Positions 22,568-31,073 of a DNA stretch of 64,000 nt are shown here, piece after piece. This DNA is from Coprenecus sp949297365. GTDB lineage: Bacteria > Bacteroidota > Bacteroidia > Bacteroidales > UBA932. The translations under genes were made by a program, and so were the position numbers. Within the stretch, counting starts at the first letter, position 1. Each line of letters starts with the position of its first letter. The notes under the pieces were generated by a model, which saw only the letters and a list, made by a program, of their open reading frames with translations, had not been told where the DNA came from and did no database searches. The stretch spans positions 2,108,001-2,172,000 of the forward strand of contig OZ006987.1 of NCBI GenBank assembly GCA_963931055.1, written 5' to 3'.

Positions 22568-23956
22568 ATGTTTGCAAAAGAGACTTATATCGACAGGAGA
22601 ACAGCTCTCATAGGAGAGATGAGAAAACTCCGTCAGTCCGGACTTCTGCTCTTTCTGGGCAATGACGAGTCCGGCATGAACTATGCCGACAACCCCTATC
22701 CTTTCCGCCAGGATTCTACGTTCCTGTACTTCTTCGGTCTTGATTTTCCCGGCCTTGCCGCACTGATAGACATGGAGGACGGCAAGGTGTCCGTATATAC
22801 AGACGAATTGACCATAGACAATATCATATGGAAGGGAAGCCTGCCTGTAAGGGAACTGTGCAGTAGGGCGGGCGTGGAGCATACGGGGTCCATGGACGAG
22901 CTCAGGTCCCTGCTCATGAAGGCTGAGCACAAGGGCCGGATGGTGCATTTCCTGCCTCCTTACAGAGGACGGCACTATGTGAAGATGTTCAACCTGACCG
23001 GACTGCCGGGAAGGGCGTTCGACGAAAGCGTCTCCATACCGTTTGTCAAGGCGGTGATAAATCTCAGAAGCCATAAGTCACCGGAGGAGGTGATGCAGAT
23101 AGAGGATGCCGTCAATATCTCCTCGGACATGAACCTCGCCATGATAAGCATGATTCATCCGGGTATGTCCGAGGCGGAGGTGGTCTCCGTCGTGACCGGC
23201 ATCGCGCTTAGAAAGGGCCGCGGCATGGCGTTCCCCGTCATCGCTACGGTGGACGGACAGATACTGAACAATCACTGGTACGGCAATATCATGCAGGAGG
23301 GAGACCTTTTCCTGCTCAATGCCGGAGCCGAGAACAGGATGCACTATGCAGGTGACATATCCGCCACCGCTCCTGTGGGCAAGCGTTTCACCGACCGCCA
23401 GAGGATGATATACGACATAGTGCTTCACGCCCATACTGCCGCGGTGGAGGCCCTCAGGCCCGGAGTACCTTTTGTCGATGTACACATGAGGGCGTCGGAA
23501 GTGCTGGCGGAGGATCTTAAGAGCATAGGACTGATGAAAGGCAATGTCCATGAGGCGGTGCAGGAAGGGGCTCATGCCCTGTTCTTTCCCAACGGCCTAG
23601 GACATATGCTCGGTCTGGACGTACACGATATGGAAGCTCTCGGAGAGGCCTGGGTGGGATACGACGGCCGTCCCCGCAGCACCAAGTTCGGTCTTAAGTC
23701 CCTGCGTCTGGCCAGGGAGCTGGAGCCAGGTTATGTGCTGACCATTGAGCCGGGAGTATATTTTATCCCCGAACTGATTGACTTGTGGAAGAGCTCCGGC
23801 AAGTTCAAGGATTTCCTGAATTACGACGAGATAGAGAAGTTCCGGGATTTCGGCGGCTTCAGGATCGAGCGGGATTACCTGATACTGGACAACGGCAACC
23901 GCCGTCTGGGCAAGTACCTGCCCATAACGGCTGATGAAGTGGAGGCGATGCGATGA
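22568..23956 (+). CDS. Aminopeptidase P-like M24B protein
   Basis: The 462-residue protein has the creatinase-type N-terminal domain and a pita-bread C-terminal domain of Xaa-Pro aminopeptidases. Metal-site segments are LLNAGAENRMHYAGDISATA, the histidine in GLGHMLGLDVHD, Glu in TIEPGVYF and Glu in FRIERDYL. Where the family normally has Asp in the first segment (LxDxGAE) this protein has Asn, and the usual TRT is SAT, so activity may be altered. The start is set at MFAKETY after the promoter; 59 more codons are open upstream but overlap the divergent gene. The stop overlaps the next gene by four bases, so it is in the hydrogenase operon. Confidence 0.88.
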   Translation: MFAKETYIDRRTALIGEMRKLRQSGLLLFLGNDESGMNYADNPYPFRQDSTFLYFFGLDFPGLAALIDMEDGKVSVYTDELTIDNIIWKGSLPVRELCSRAGVEHTGSMDELRSLLMKAEHKGRMVHFLPPYRGRHYVKMFNLTGLPGRAFDESVSIPFVKAVINLRSHKSPEEVMQIEDAVNISSDMNLAMISMIHPGMSEAEVVSVVTGIALRKGRGMAFPVIATVDGQILNNHWYGNIMQEGDLFLLNAGAENRMHYAGDISATAPVGKRFTDRQRMIYDIVLHAHTAAVEALRPGVPFVDVHMRASEVLAEDLKSIGLMKGNVHEAVQEGAHALFFPNGLGHMLGLDVHDMEALGEAWVGYDGRPRSTKFGLKSLRLARELEPGYVLTIEPGVYFIPELIDLWKSSGKFKDFLNYDEIEKFRDFGGFRIERDYLILDNGNRRLGKYLPITADEVEAMR

Positions 23957-24237
23957 TAGTGAAGATATGCATAGGCAGCTCGTGCCACCTGAAAGGTTCC
24001 TACGATGTAGTCCAGGGTATGAGGGAGATGCTGCGCAAATACGATGTGGAGGAGCTGGTGGAGCTTCAGGCCAGTTTCTGTTTCGGACAGTGTGCGGACG
24101 GAGTGGTGATGAGGGCGGAGGAGTCCCTGGACGGCTCCGAGGACGTGTTTGTCAGGGGAGTGAATAAGGACAATGTGGAGCAGAAGTTCCTCAGTGAAGT
24201 CTATCCTAAGCTGGGCCTGCCGGCCCCTGAACAATAA
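23953..24237 (+). CDS. Thioredoxin-like [2Fe-2S] ferredoxin
   Basis: The 94-residue protein has four cysteines at 6, 11, 43 and 47 (CIGSSC and CFGQC), the ligand pattern of thioredoxin-fold [2Fe-2S] ferredoxins related to NuoE/HydC. It likely passes electrons to or from the hydrogenase-like protein encoded 22 bases downstream. The start overlaps the peptidase stop (ATGA), which shows translational coupling. Such a small ferredoxin before a PAS-type hydrogenase is a known arrangement in anaerobes. Confidence 0.85.
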   Translation: MIVKICIGSSCHLKGSYDVVQGMREMLRKYDVEELVELQASFCFGQCADGVVMRAEESLDGSEDVFVRGVNKDNVEQKFLSEVYPKLGLPAPEQ

Positions 24238-24259
24238 AAGACAACATAATACCAGACTT

Positions 24260-26014
24260 ATGAAAGAATACCTCGAGTTCAAGAAAGCCCGTTGCAAGGA
24301 CTGTTATAAATGCCTCAGGGAGTGTCCGGTGAAGGCGATCGAAGTCAAGGATCACCAGGCGCAGATCATCAAGGAACGGTGTATCCTCTGCGGCCGCTGC
24401 ACGGTGGTATGTCCGCAGAATGCCAAGATAGTCCACAGCGAGAAGGATGAGGTGGACAGTCTGCTCCTGGATAATGACAAGGTCGTTGCGAGCGTCGCCC
24501 CGTCGTTTATATCGTCTTTCCGTCTGAAGAATTTCGCGCAGATGGAGACAGTGCTCTACAAACTGGGTTTCGCGTATGCAGAGGAGACTGCAGTGGGTGC
24601 AAACGCGGTGACTAAGGAGTATGCCAGGTGCATGGCTTCAGGGGATTTCCCCAATTTCATCACCTCCGCGTGTCCGGCTCTGTGCCGTCTGATACAGGAG
24701 TATCACCCCAATGCCCTGAAATACCTGGCTCCGGTGGATTCTCCCATGATAGCCCATGCGAAGATGCTCCGGCAGCGTTTCCCCGGATGCAAGGTGGTCT
24801 TTATAGGGCCTTGCATCGCCAAGAAGCGGGAGGCACGGGAGAGCGGTCTGGTCAGCGGAGTGCTGACGTTCGAGGACCTGCGGCGTTTCATGATAGAACG
24901 GGGCATCACATTTCCCCTGCCGGATGCGGTGGATGAGTTCGAGTCATTCTCATGCACCGGTATTACGGGTGACGGAGTCGCCAACAGGAGCAAGTCCTAC
25001 CCGATACGCCGCGGTATCATCCATTCGTTCGAGAGCCGCCCGTCTGGTTACGATTACGTCGCGGTGGACGGGCCGCAGAACTGCGTGAATACTCTGGAGA
25101 ACATCGACAAGGTGTCCGGAGTGTTCTTCGAGATGAATATGTGCGAGAATGCCTGTGTGAGCGGCCCCTGCAGCATGGTGGATGACGGAGAGGAGGTCCG
25201 GGCGGCAGTAGAGGTGAAGAGATATGTCAGGGAAGAATGTACAGCTCTGCCGCGTGAGCAGGCCGGGGACAGGACTTATGATGTCGATATCTCTGCGGTA
25301 TATCCCAGGATAGAGGGCAAGAGCAAGACTCCTACGCAGGAACAGATAGAGGAGATACTGCACCGTACCGGCAAGTTCAAGCCGGAGGATGAACTCAACT
25401 GCGGCTCGTGCGGCTATCCGACCTGCCGGGAGAAGGCATGGGCTGTGTTCAACGGCTATGCCGACATTGACATCTGTCTGCCCTATATGCGCGAGAGGGC
25501 GGAGTCCATGTCCTATGAGATCATCCACAACAGTCCGGAGGGCATCGTGGTTCTGGACAGCGAGATGAATGTGGTGGATATCAACAGCAAGGCCAAGGAG
25601 CTGCTGGGTATTACTGCTGTCAATCTGAAGGGACTGCCGGCCATAGACTTCTTCAACCCGACGGAGTTCCTCATCGCACAGAACTCCGGCCGTCAGTATG
25701 TACGCAAGAAAGTATATGTCGCCGAGACCAAACGGCATCTGGAGATGTCCATCAGCATCCTCAAAGGCAATCACGCCCTGTTCGGCATCCTCAAGGACAT
25801 CACTGACGAGGTTCACTACAGCGAGAGGCTCGGCAAGATGCGCATGGAGACTCTGGCGACTACCGACGATGTGATCAAGAAGCAGATGAGGGTGGCGCAG
25901 GAGATAGCCTCGCTTCTGGGCGAGACCACGGCCGAGACGAAGGTCGCCTTGCTGAAGCTGAAGAAGACCCTGATGCAGGAGGAAGAGGAAAGGGAACGCT
26001 CAGAAAAGTCATAA
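24260..26014 (+). CDS. hydS: Sensory group C [FeFe]-hydrogenase with PAS domain
   Basis: The 584-residue protein starts with two [4Fe-4S] sites (Cys 12, 15, 18, 22 and 41, 44, 47, 51). The H-cluster domain follows with L1 TSACPALC (about 135-142), L2 FIGPCIAKKRE and L3 EMNMCENACVSGPC. In catalytic enzymes L1 is TSCCP; here the first Cys, the proton relay, is Ala137, as in the sensory enzyme TmHydS. Then come a Cys-rich domain (NCGSCGYPTCREKAW) and a PAS domain (about 420-520, HNSPEGIVVLDSEMNVVDIN). Such proteins are thought to report H2 or redox state to the partner phosphatase, which follows 10 bases downstream. The ATG at 24260 is used; upstream codons are not conserved-looking. Confidence 0.9.
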   Translation: MKEYLEFKKARCKDCYKCLRECPVKAIEVKDHQAQIIKERCILCGRCTVVCPQNAKIVHSEKDEVDSLLLDNDKVVASVAPSFISSFRLKNFAQMETVLYKLGFAYAEETAVGANAVTKEYARCMASGDFPNFITSACPALCRLIQEYHPNALKYLAPVDSPMIAHAKMLRQRFPGCKVVFIGPCIAKKREARESGLVSGVLTFEDLRRFMIERGITFPLPDAVDEFESFSCTGITGDGVANRSKSYPIRRGIIHSFESRPSGYDYVAVDGPQNCVNTLENIDKVSGVFFEMNMCENACVSGPCSMVDDGEEVRAAVEVKRYVREECTALPREQAGDRTYDVDISAVYPRIEGKSKTPTQEQIEEILHRTGKFKPEDELNCGSCGYPTCREKAWAVFNGYADIDICLPYMRERAESMSYEIIHNSPEGIVVLDSEMNVVDINSKAKELLGITAVNLKGLPAIDFFNPTEFLIAQNSGRQYVRKKVYVAETKRHLEMSISILKGNHALFGILKDITDEVHYSERLGKMRMETLATTDDVIKKQMRVAQEIASLLGETTAETKVALLKLKKTLMQEEEERERSEKS

Positions 26015-26024
26015 TCCGCTGCCT

Positions 26025-27188
26025 ATGAAAGAGTTGTTTATAGAGTACGGCTATGTGTCCCTGAATAAGTTCGGAGAAGAGCTATGCGGAGACAAGGTGG
26101 AGAGCGTCACTGTGGACGGCTACACTACTCTTGTTCTGGCCGATGGCCTGGGCAGCGGCGTGAAGGCCAATATCCTCTCCACGCTTTCCTCGAAGATTCT
26201 CTGTACTATGGTCTCCAACAACATCCCCATCGAGGACTGCATCGAGACCATGATCCAGACCCTGCCGGTGTGCAAGGTGCGCGGGGTGGCCTATTCCACC
26301 TTCTCGGTCATACACGTGGACGCTTTCGGCAGGGGATACCTTTTCGAGTTCGACAATCCGCAGGCGGTCTATTATCACGAAGGACACTGTGTGGACTTTG
26401 ACCGCAAGCCTGTCGATGTACTGGGCAAGAAGGTGTATCATTCGGAACTCAATCTGAGCGACGGGGACATCGTGATGGTCATGTCCGACGGTACGATACA
26501 CGCAGGCATAGGCCGTGTACTCAATTTCGGCTGGGACCGCAAGGACATCATGGAGCATATGGACCGCAATATCAAGCCTGAGATGTCGGCCCGCTGCGTG
26601 GCTTGGCTCCTGGCCGCCGCCTGCAACGACCTGTACATGGACAAGCCGGGCGACGATACCACGGTGGCTGCCCTGAAGATGCGCGAGGCCCTGCACGTCA
26701 ACCTGATGGTGGGCCCGCCGGTCAACAAGGAGAACGACGACTACTACGTGGCCAAGTTCATGGAGGGCGACAGCAAGAAGGTGGTCTGCGGAGGCACCAG
26801 TTCCCAGATTGTGGCCCGCTACCTGGGCAAGAAGGTCTCTACCAGCCTGGACTTTCCGGACAAGGAGATTCCGCCTATCGGGCACATTGACGGTATTGAC
26901 CTTACGACCGAGGGCGTGATAACCCTGCGCCGCCTTCTCGAGCTGACCGAGAAGTACGTATCGCCCAATGACCTCACTCCCAAGATGTTCACCAAGCAGG
27001 ACGGAGCCTCGCTCCTGGCTCAGATGCTGCTGGAGAATGCTACCCACATCACTTTCTTCGTCGGACAGGGCGTCAACAAGGCCCATGAGGGTCTGCCCAT
27101 AGACACCACACTGAAACTCAAATTAATAGAACGCCTTGCCGCCAACCTCAAGGCTATCGGCAAGGTCGTGGACATACACTACGCCTAG
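26025..27188 (+). CDS. PP2C/SpoIIE-type serine phosphatase, HydS partner
   Basis: The 387-residue protein carries the PPM/SpoIIE metal motifs VLADGLGSGVKA (about 37-48), VMVMSDGTIHAGIG and KPGDDTTVAALK. The C-terminal third (from about 225, HVNLMVGPPVNKENDDYYVA) is a separate domain with a GGTSSQIVARYLGKK segment, typical of the phosphatases next to group C hydrogenases. It probably dephosphorylates a serine target in response to the state of HydS. Target and regulon are not visible in the window. It is the last gene of the pepP-ferredoxin-hydS operon. Confidence 0.88.
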   Translation: MKELFIEYGYVSLNKFGEELCGDKVESVTVDGYTTLVLADGLGSGVKANILSTLSSKILCTMVSNNIPIEDCIETMIQTLPVCKVRGVAYSTFSVIHVDAFGRGYLFEFDNPQAVYYHEGHCVDFDRKPVDVLGKKVYHSELNLSDGDIVMVMSDGTIHAGIGRVLNFGWDRKDIMEHMDRNIKPEMSARCVAWLLAAACNDLYMDKPGDDTTVAALKMREALHVNLMVGPPVNKENDDYYVAKFMEGDSKKVVCGGTSSQIVARYLGKKVSTSLDFPDKEIPPIGHIDGIDLTTEGVITLRRLLELTEKYVSPNDLTPKMFTKQDGASLLAQMLLENATHITFFVGQGVNKAHEGLPIDTTLKLKLIERLAANLKAIGKVVDIHYA

Positions 27189-27340
27189 TCAGGTCTTCCG
27201 GCTCAGGCGCATCTGCCCTCTTATCTGCTGCCGTGTACATACACTACGCCTACTGGCAGCGTAACCTCCTGATCCCTGGACACGCCCTATCCCTGTCTGG
27301 ATTAACCCGCACACACAGGCCATTCCTCAGGTGAACCGAA
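27188..27340 (-). other. Possible degenerate cobalamin-riboswitch-like sequence
   Basis: On the minus strand the segment ends with GAGCCGGAAGACCTGAC (27204-27188), close to the B12 box (AGYCMGGAGACCTGCC). A GGGTTAATCC sequence about 100 bases upstream is near the GGTGNNAATCC core, and AGGAAT precedes it. Other core elements are weak. No minus-strand gene follows, so if real it is orphaned. A 15-base direct repeat (ACATACACTACGCCT at 27172 and 27237) also lies here, copying the end of the phosphatase gene. Confidence 0.25.
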
Positions 27341-27347
27341 ACTCCGG

Positions 27348-27558
27348 TACCTCTACGACGGCTCCAAGTCCAGGGACTCCAAATCCAGCAAGCCCTCACA
27401 CAGCAGGTAAACCGAAACTCCGCCCAACCGGGTATACCAGCGCTCACTTATATGAAAAATCCGGCAGTCGAAAAGACCAGGCCCTCCCACCGCTTCGCGG
27501 CGGGCCCCTCCCTCTAGAGCCGAGGGCGGCTAGTCTTTTCTCGTTGCCGGATTTTCAT
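27348..27558 (+). repeat. Partial copy of the fadD 3' end plus hairpin
   Basis: This segment repeats, in opposite orientation, 46008-46232. It encodes the fragment LYDGSKSRDSKSSKPSHSR and a stop, which is the C-terminus of the AMP-dependent synthetase at 46155-47846 with a 15-base repeat unit less. Downstream it keeps a nearly identical non-coding part with a 100-base hairpin. Most of the copy is unchanged, so duplication or conversion is recent compared with the REP units beside it. Confidence 0.92.
27452..27558. repeat. Long imperfect hairpin, copy A
   Basis: ATGAAAAATCCGGCA (27452-27466) pairs with TGCCGGATTTTCAT (27545-27558) with one bulged A; inside, GAAAAGAC pairs with GTCTTTTC, and the centre holds GC-rich arms (CCGCTTCGCGG and others). 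The other copy (46008-46114) has two paired changes that keep the outer stem. Confidence 0.85.
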
Positions 27559-27569
27559 TTTCACCACAC

Positions 27570-28358
27570 GGGGGAAAGTGCACCATTTTCGCGAGAAAGT
27601 CCGGCACTTTCCCCGGAGGGAGAGACTGCAAGTGCGGCCAGAGAGGCCTGTGGAGCCGGTACCCTTGTCGGCCACGGGGGAAAGTGAACCGTTTTCGTGG
27701 AAAAACCCGGCACTTTCCCTGGAGGTGGAAACGGCAAGTGCGGCGAGAGAGGCCTGTGGAGCCAGTGCCCTTGTCGGCCACGGGGGAAAGTGAACCGTTT
27801 TCGCCGGAAAGTCCGGCACTTTCCCCGGAGGTGGAAATGCCAAGTGCCACCAGAGAGGTCTGTGGAGCCGGTGCCCCTGCCGGCCGCGGGGGAAAGTGAA
27901 CCGTTTTCGCAGGAAAACCCGGCACTTTCCCCACCGGGGGTGGAAATGGCAAGTGCGGCGAGAGAGGCCTGTGGAGCCGGTGCCCCTGCCGGCCGCGGGG
28001 GAAAGTGAACCGTTTTCGCGGAAAAACCCGGCACTTTCCCCGGAGGTGGAAATGCCAAGTGGCGCGAGAGAGGCCTGTGGAGCCGGTGCCCCTGCCGGCC
28101 GCGGGGGAAAGTGAACCGTTTTCGCGGAAATTCCCGGCACTTTCCCGGGGGAGGGAATGACGGGTGCCGCCAGAGATGTCTGTGGAGCCGGTACCCATGC
28201 GAGCCACAAGGGAAAGTGAACCGTTTTCACAGGAAAACCCGGCACTTTCCCCGGAGATGGAAATGCCAAGTGGCGCGAGAGAGGCCTGTGGAGCCGGTGC
28301 CCCTGCCGGCCGCGGGGGAAAGTGAACCGTTTTTGCCGAAATTCCCGGCACTTTCCCC
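27570..28358 (+). repeat. REP/BIME-like array A, eight units
   Basis: Eight units start at about 27571, 27677, 27783, 27889, 27998, 28104, 28209 and 28315, mostly 106 bases apart. Each unit has a 44-base palindrome: GGGGAAAGTG, an inner CCG...CGG pair and CACTTTCCCC. A GC-rich spacer follows (GAGAGGCCTGTGGAGCCGGT is conserved). Loop sequences vary (CGCGGAAAAAC, CGCGAGAAAGT, CGCGGAAATTC) while arms stay. Long stop-free frames cross the array on both strands but shift from unit to unit, so I regard it as non-coding. It ends 100 bases before the RAYT start. Confidence 0.93.
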
Positions 28359-28375
28359 ACTAATATCGAAAGATT

Positions 28376-28394
28376 TACCGTTTTGGTAACGGTA
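28376..28394. repeat. 7-bp inverted repeat before the RAYT gene
   Basis: TACCGTT and AACGGTA flank the loop TTGGT. It lies between array A and the RAYT start, 64 bases before the ATG, and could be an operator or transposase binding site. Confidence 0.5.
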
Positions 28395-28457
28395 TTAGAA
28401 AAATGTATAGTATCTTCGCTATTGATATAAAATACATGGTTCAATGTGCGGAAGGTT

Positions 28458-29312
28458 ATGAGCAAAAGACTATACCATATATGCTATACTTCTCATCAAG
28501 AAGTACTTTGCAGAAATTTCAGAGACTACAGCATGATGTTTAATTGTATTGCGCAAGCCGTATTTAATACAGGCAGCAACCTACTTGCACACAGCATCAT
28601 GTCGACCCATGTGCATCTGATTTGCGAATCTGGGGACGCGTCTGGTCTCGTCAAGAGGATAAGAAGTTCGTATACACAGATGTTTAATCACAGATATCGC
28701 AGGGCAGGTCGTCTCGGTGAAGAATCATTTTTCTGTGACAGACTTGAAGGCAGGCATCACATAACTGCCGCTATCAGTTATGTGATGAGGAATCCGTGGC
28801 ATCATGAGGTATGTGCCAATCCTTATGCATACCCCTTCTCATCCATAGGACAATATTTCAAGAACAGTCTAGACAGGTTCCTACCTATGGCAGGCAGTGA
28901 TATCCGCAAAAACAGCAAGTCAGACATTATAAGAGATAAGAACATTATTCCAGGACATATCAAAGTATCGCTGTCTTCTGGAATGATCAGGGTTTGTGAT
29001 GTAATAGACAGTATTATGGTAGAGGGGTATTTTGGCTCATATAGAGCATTTATATATGGATTGAGTCGCAATGATTACGAGAAATGGGAAAAAGAGCAGT
29101 GCTCAGACAATGTCGCTGCAATGCCCGTAACCATACGGACTGTCGAACCATTTTTGTCAGAAGATAAGGTGGTTGCTATAATGAGGCAGAATCCTCACTG
29201 GCTTAAGGAGAAACGTATAACAGACATAGAACTCTGCGACATTATAGATCATTCATATATACCCCGTCTGGGTAAATCCGGTTACGCAGAGTTAACCTGT
29301 AACTTCCGATGA
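28458..29312 (+). pseudogene. RAYT (REP-associated tyrosine transposase), interrupted 3'
   Basis: The frame encodes a Y1/IS200-like transposase of the RAYT group: the HUH pair in STHVHLICES (about residue 53), and a basic region SGLVKRIRSSYTQMFNHRYR (about 66-85) and SYVMRNPWHHEV. RAYTs move or maintain REP palindromes, here the flanking 106-bp units. The last four residues CNFR and the stop belong to an inserted IS. The true C-terminus continues at 30959 (see there), restoring a protein of about 317 residues. The shortened protein of 284 residues may or may not be active. Start is at ATG 28458; a GTG at 28446 is less likely. Confidence 0.88.
29291..29296. repeat. Target-site duplication GTTAAC, left copy
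   Basis: GTTAAC here and at 30953-30958 flank the IS exactly. Joining across one copy restores the RAYT frame. Confidence 0.9.
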
Positions 29313-29326
29313 TTTACGGTATACAC

Positions 29327-29363
29327 GAAGGCGAGGCTCCGGATATTTCGGAGGCTCGCCTTC
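29327..29363. terminator. Hairpin near the IS end
   Basis: GAAGGCGAGGCTCCG and CGGAGGCTCGCCTTC pair with one mismatch around a 7-base loop, 15 bases after the transposase stop on the minus strand. It may end transposase transcription and shield it from outside reading. Confidence 0.6.
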
Positions 29364-29377
29364 AATTGTGGAGGAGA

Positions 29378-30844
29378 CTAAAAATTCAGGCCGAGTTTCT
29401 TGAGAACCTTGCCAGTCTTAGCCGTCGCCTCTTTTAGATACCACTTGCCGTCAATCTTGATTTTGCGTATCTCCTGAAGGAAATCAAGGATATCCATCGC
29501 GGAGTACTGGGAGATCAGACCGGTCTTCGCCAGCATCTGGTATATCTTGTAGTACCAGTGAAGGGCAATATAGTTGGAGAACATCCAGCCTTCCAGGGCA
29601 TACTCGTCCTGCATATAACTGTGGTCAACCTCAAGCACGTTCTTGAACGTGTCTATCATGAGTTCCACATTGCAGCGACTCTTGTAGTCAGTATATACAT
29701 CCTTTGGGCATTTGTCTGAGTTGGTTATGACGGCAAGTGTGCCGAAGGTGGTGTATTTTTCCCGGTAAGTATCTTCGGTATAGAGCGCATCCCTGTCAGC
29801 CTCCTTCTTCTCGGCATTCTTTTCCACCCTTTTCAGGAAGTCATCGCTCTCTTTCTCCCTCAGCCGCGTGTCCAGATAGACATGCATATTCCTTCCGTCA
29901 ACATCTTGCGTAAAGTACCAGATGTTCCTTCCCTCGAACGAGAAGCGCCCTTCCATTCCGCTGATGCCTCCTGCCATGACCGGGGCATAGTCGATGGTCT
30001 TGTCCGAACGCTTCAACGGAACAATGAACTTCATGCCCGCCCCCTCGAGCATCTCGATGTTTTTCTTCGAGTAGAAGCCCTTGTCTATGATGGCCGTGGC
30101 ATCCTTGATGCCGGACTCTTTGAAACATAGGGCAAAGGACTTGACATCCTTGATATCTCCCGGCATTATCCTATAGTAAACAGGGACCTGCGCTCCTACG
30201 GAGAAGACGAACATCAGATTGATGAGGTTCTCATAACATCCCGGCTTGCTCTTGCTGAACTTCGGCAGCGACATCTTTCCTGACTCACTCAGGAGATCCG
30301 TTCCGTCGAAGATAATATTGTCGTTCTGCGCCTTGAACTCGCGACAGAACCCTACGATTGCCTCTCTTTTTATCCCTATCTTGCGTATGTGTTTGGTCAG
30401 AGAGTCTCCAGACAACTTCGCATCTGTCAGTATTTCCGACATGTAGCTTCCACTGAAGTGATAATCCATCATCTTTAGCGATGACTGTCTGGTCAGGCGG
30501 CAGTAGGCCATCGCCAATATCGTCTGCCAGTCATCCGGGAAGTGCCTCTTCAGCAGTTCGCTGTACTCTGGCATTATCGCATCGTACAGCGCAGTAACTC
30601 CGTATTCCTTGTCGGATTCTATCTTTCCGACTGAGGTGCCGTTCTTCTTCGGACGGGGAGCCACCAAGCCGTCCGCCTCGGTGATGCGGCCAAGATACTT
30701 GCCCGTCACCTTCCTGCCACGCTTCTTCTCCTTGTCGTAGACACATTTCGCCTCGTAGAGGTAGTAGAAGCCTCTTATTCTCCTGATTTCTGTACCGGGC
30801 CTCTTCTGTTCCAGGACCCACTGGGGATATGATGATTCTGCCAT
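29378..30844 (-). CDS. IS1634/IS4-family DDE transposase
   Basis: The 488-residue protein has the three catalytic blocks of IS4-type enzymes: IIFDGTDLLSESGKM with the first Asp, TAIIDKGFYSKKNIEML with the second, and YKSRCNVELMIDTFKNVLEV with the Y-(2)-R-(3)-E signature. Between the second and third blocks is the beta-rich insertion typical of the group. The N-terminal part with GRITEADGLVAPRP is like IS1634 members. Start is placed at MAESSYPQWV; 16 upstream codons in frame lie in the IS end. The gene is complete. Confidence 0.93.
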   Translation of the reverse strand: MAESSYPQWVLEQKRPGTEIRRIRGFYYLYEAKCVYDKEKKRGRKVTGKYLGRITEADGLVAPRPKKNGTSVGKIESDKEYGVTALYDAIMPEYSELLKRHFPDDWQTILAMAYCRLTRQSSLKMMDYHFSGSYMSEILTDAKLSGDSLTKHIRKIGIKREAIVGFCREFKAQNDNIIFDGTDLLSESGKMSLPKFSKSKPGCYENLINLMFVFSVGAQVPVYYRIMPGDIKDVKSFALCFKESGIKDATAIIDKGFYSKKNIEMLEGAGMKFIVPLKRSDKTIDYAPVMAGGISGMEGRFSFEGRNIWYFTQDVDGRNMHVYLDTRLREKESDDFLKRVEKNAEKKEADRDALYTEDTYREKYTTFGTLAVITNSDKCPKDVYTDYKSRCNVELMIDTFKNVLEVDHSYMQDEYALEGWMFSNYIALHWYYKIYQMLAKTGLISQYSAMDILDFLQEIRKIKIDGKWYLKEATAKTGKVLKKLGLNF

Positions 30845-30958
30845 AGTTATATATACCGTACCACGGAATACAAAGATAGAACAAAAAAACACACCTGCAA
30901 TAGTGTGGCTTAGATTTTTGAAAAATATTCCGTGGTTTAGCGGAAGTTACAGGTTAAC

Positions 30959-31073
30959 TGAGAAAGAGATATATTCTATTCGTAGGCACCTTTTCCAGTC
31001 ACTAAGTATGAAAGTGTCTTCAAATCAGTTGGACCGATGTCTGCCCTGCCATTCAAGCCGCGGGGGAAAGTGA
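30959..31073 (+). pseudogene. Displaced C-terminus of the RAYT gene
   Basis: Read in the frame of the RAYT after removal of the IS, this gives TEKEIYSIRRHLFQSLSMKV and SSNQLDRCLP, like RAYT C-terminal ends. The stop TGA (31071-31073) is formed by GGGGAAAGTGA of the first REP unit of array B, so gene and array are joined. There is no start for independent translation. Confidence 0.85.

Larger units (their letters stand above)
29297..30952 (-). mobile_element. IS1634/IS4-type insertion sequence, 1,656 bp
   Basis: The ends are CTGTAACTTCCG at 29297 and its reverse complement ending at 30952, followed inside by a second matching block (ACGG). It is flanked by the 6-bp duplication GTTAAC and carries one transposase gene on the minus strand. 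Ends and duplication are intact, so the insertion is recent and possibly still active. It sits inside the RAYT gene. Confidence 0.95.

Noticed and set aside
19858..23575. Large antisense frames over the DPP-IV and peptidase genes
   Set aside because: They are shadows caused by GC-rich third positions of clearly recognised genes on the other strand.
24173..24259. Upstream start for the HydS protein
   Set aside because: It overlaps the ferredoxin gene in another frame; the ferredoxin-like Cys sites begin right after the ATG at 24260.
27181..27260. tRNA or small structured RNA gene after the phosphatase
   Set aside because: No cloverleaf with a T-loop GTTCRA pattern can be built; only a weak riboswitch-like resemblance remains, reported with low confidence.
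27348..27410. Small independent gene encoding LYDGSKSRDSKSSKPSHSR
   Set aside because: It has no start and is an inverted copy of the 3' end of the gene at 46155-47846.
27530..28465. Long minus-strand open frames (up to 311 codons) across REP array A, and similar ones at 31025-31426 and 45138-45847
   Set aside because: The unit is mostly 106 bases, so the reading frame changes at each unit; absence of stops follows from the base composition of the repeat.
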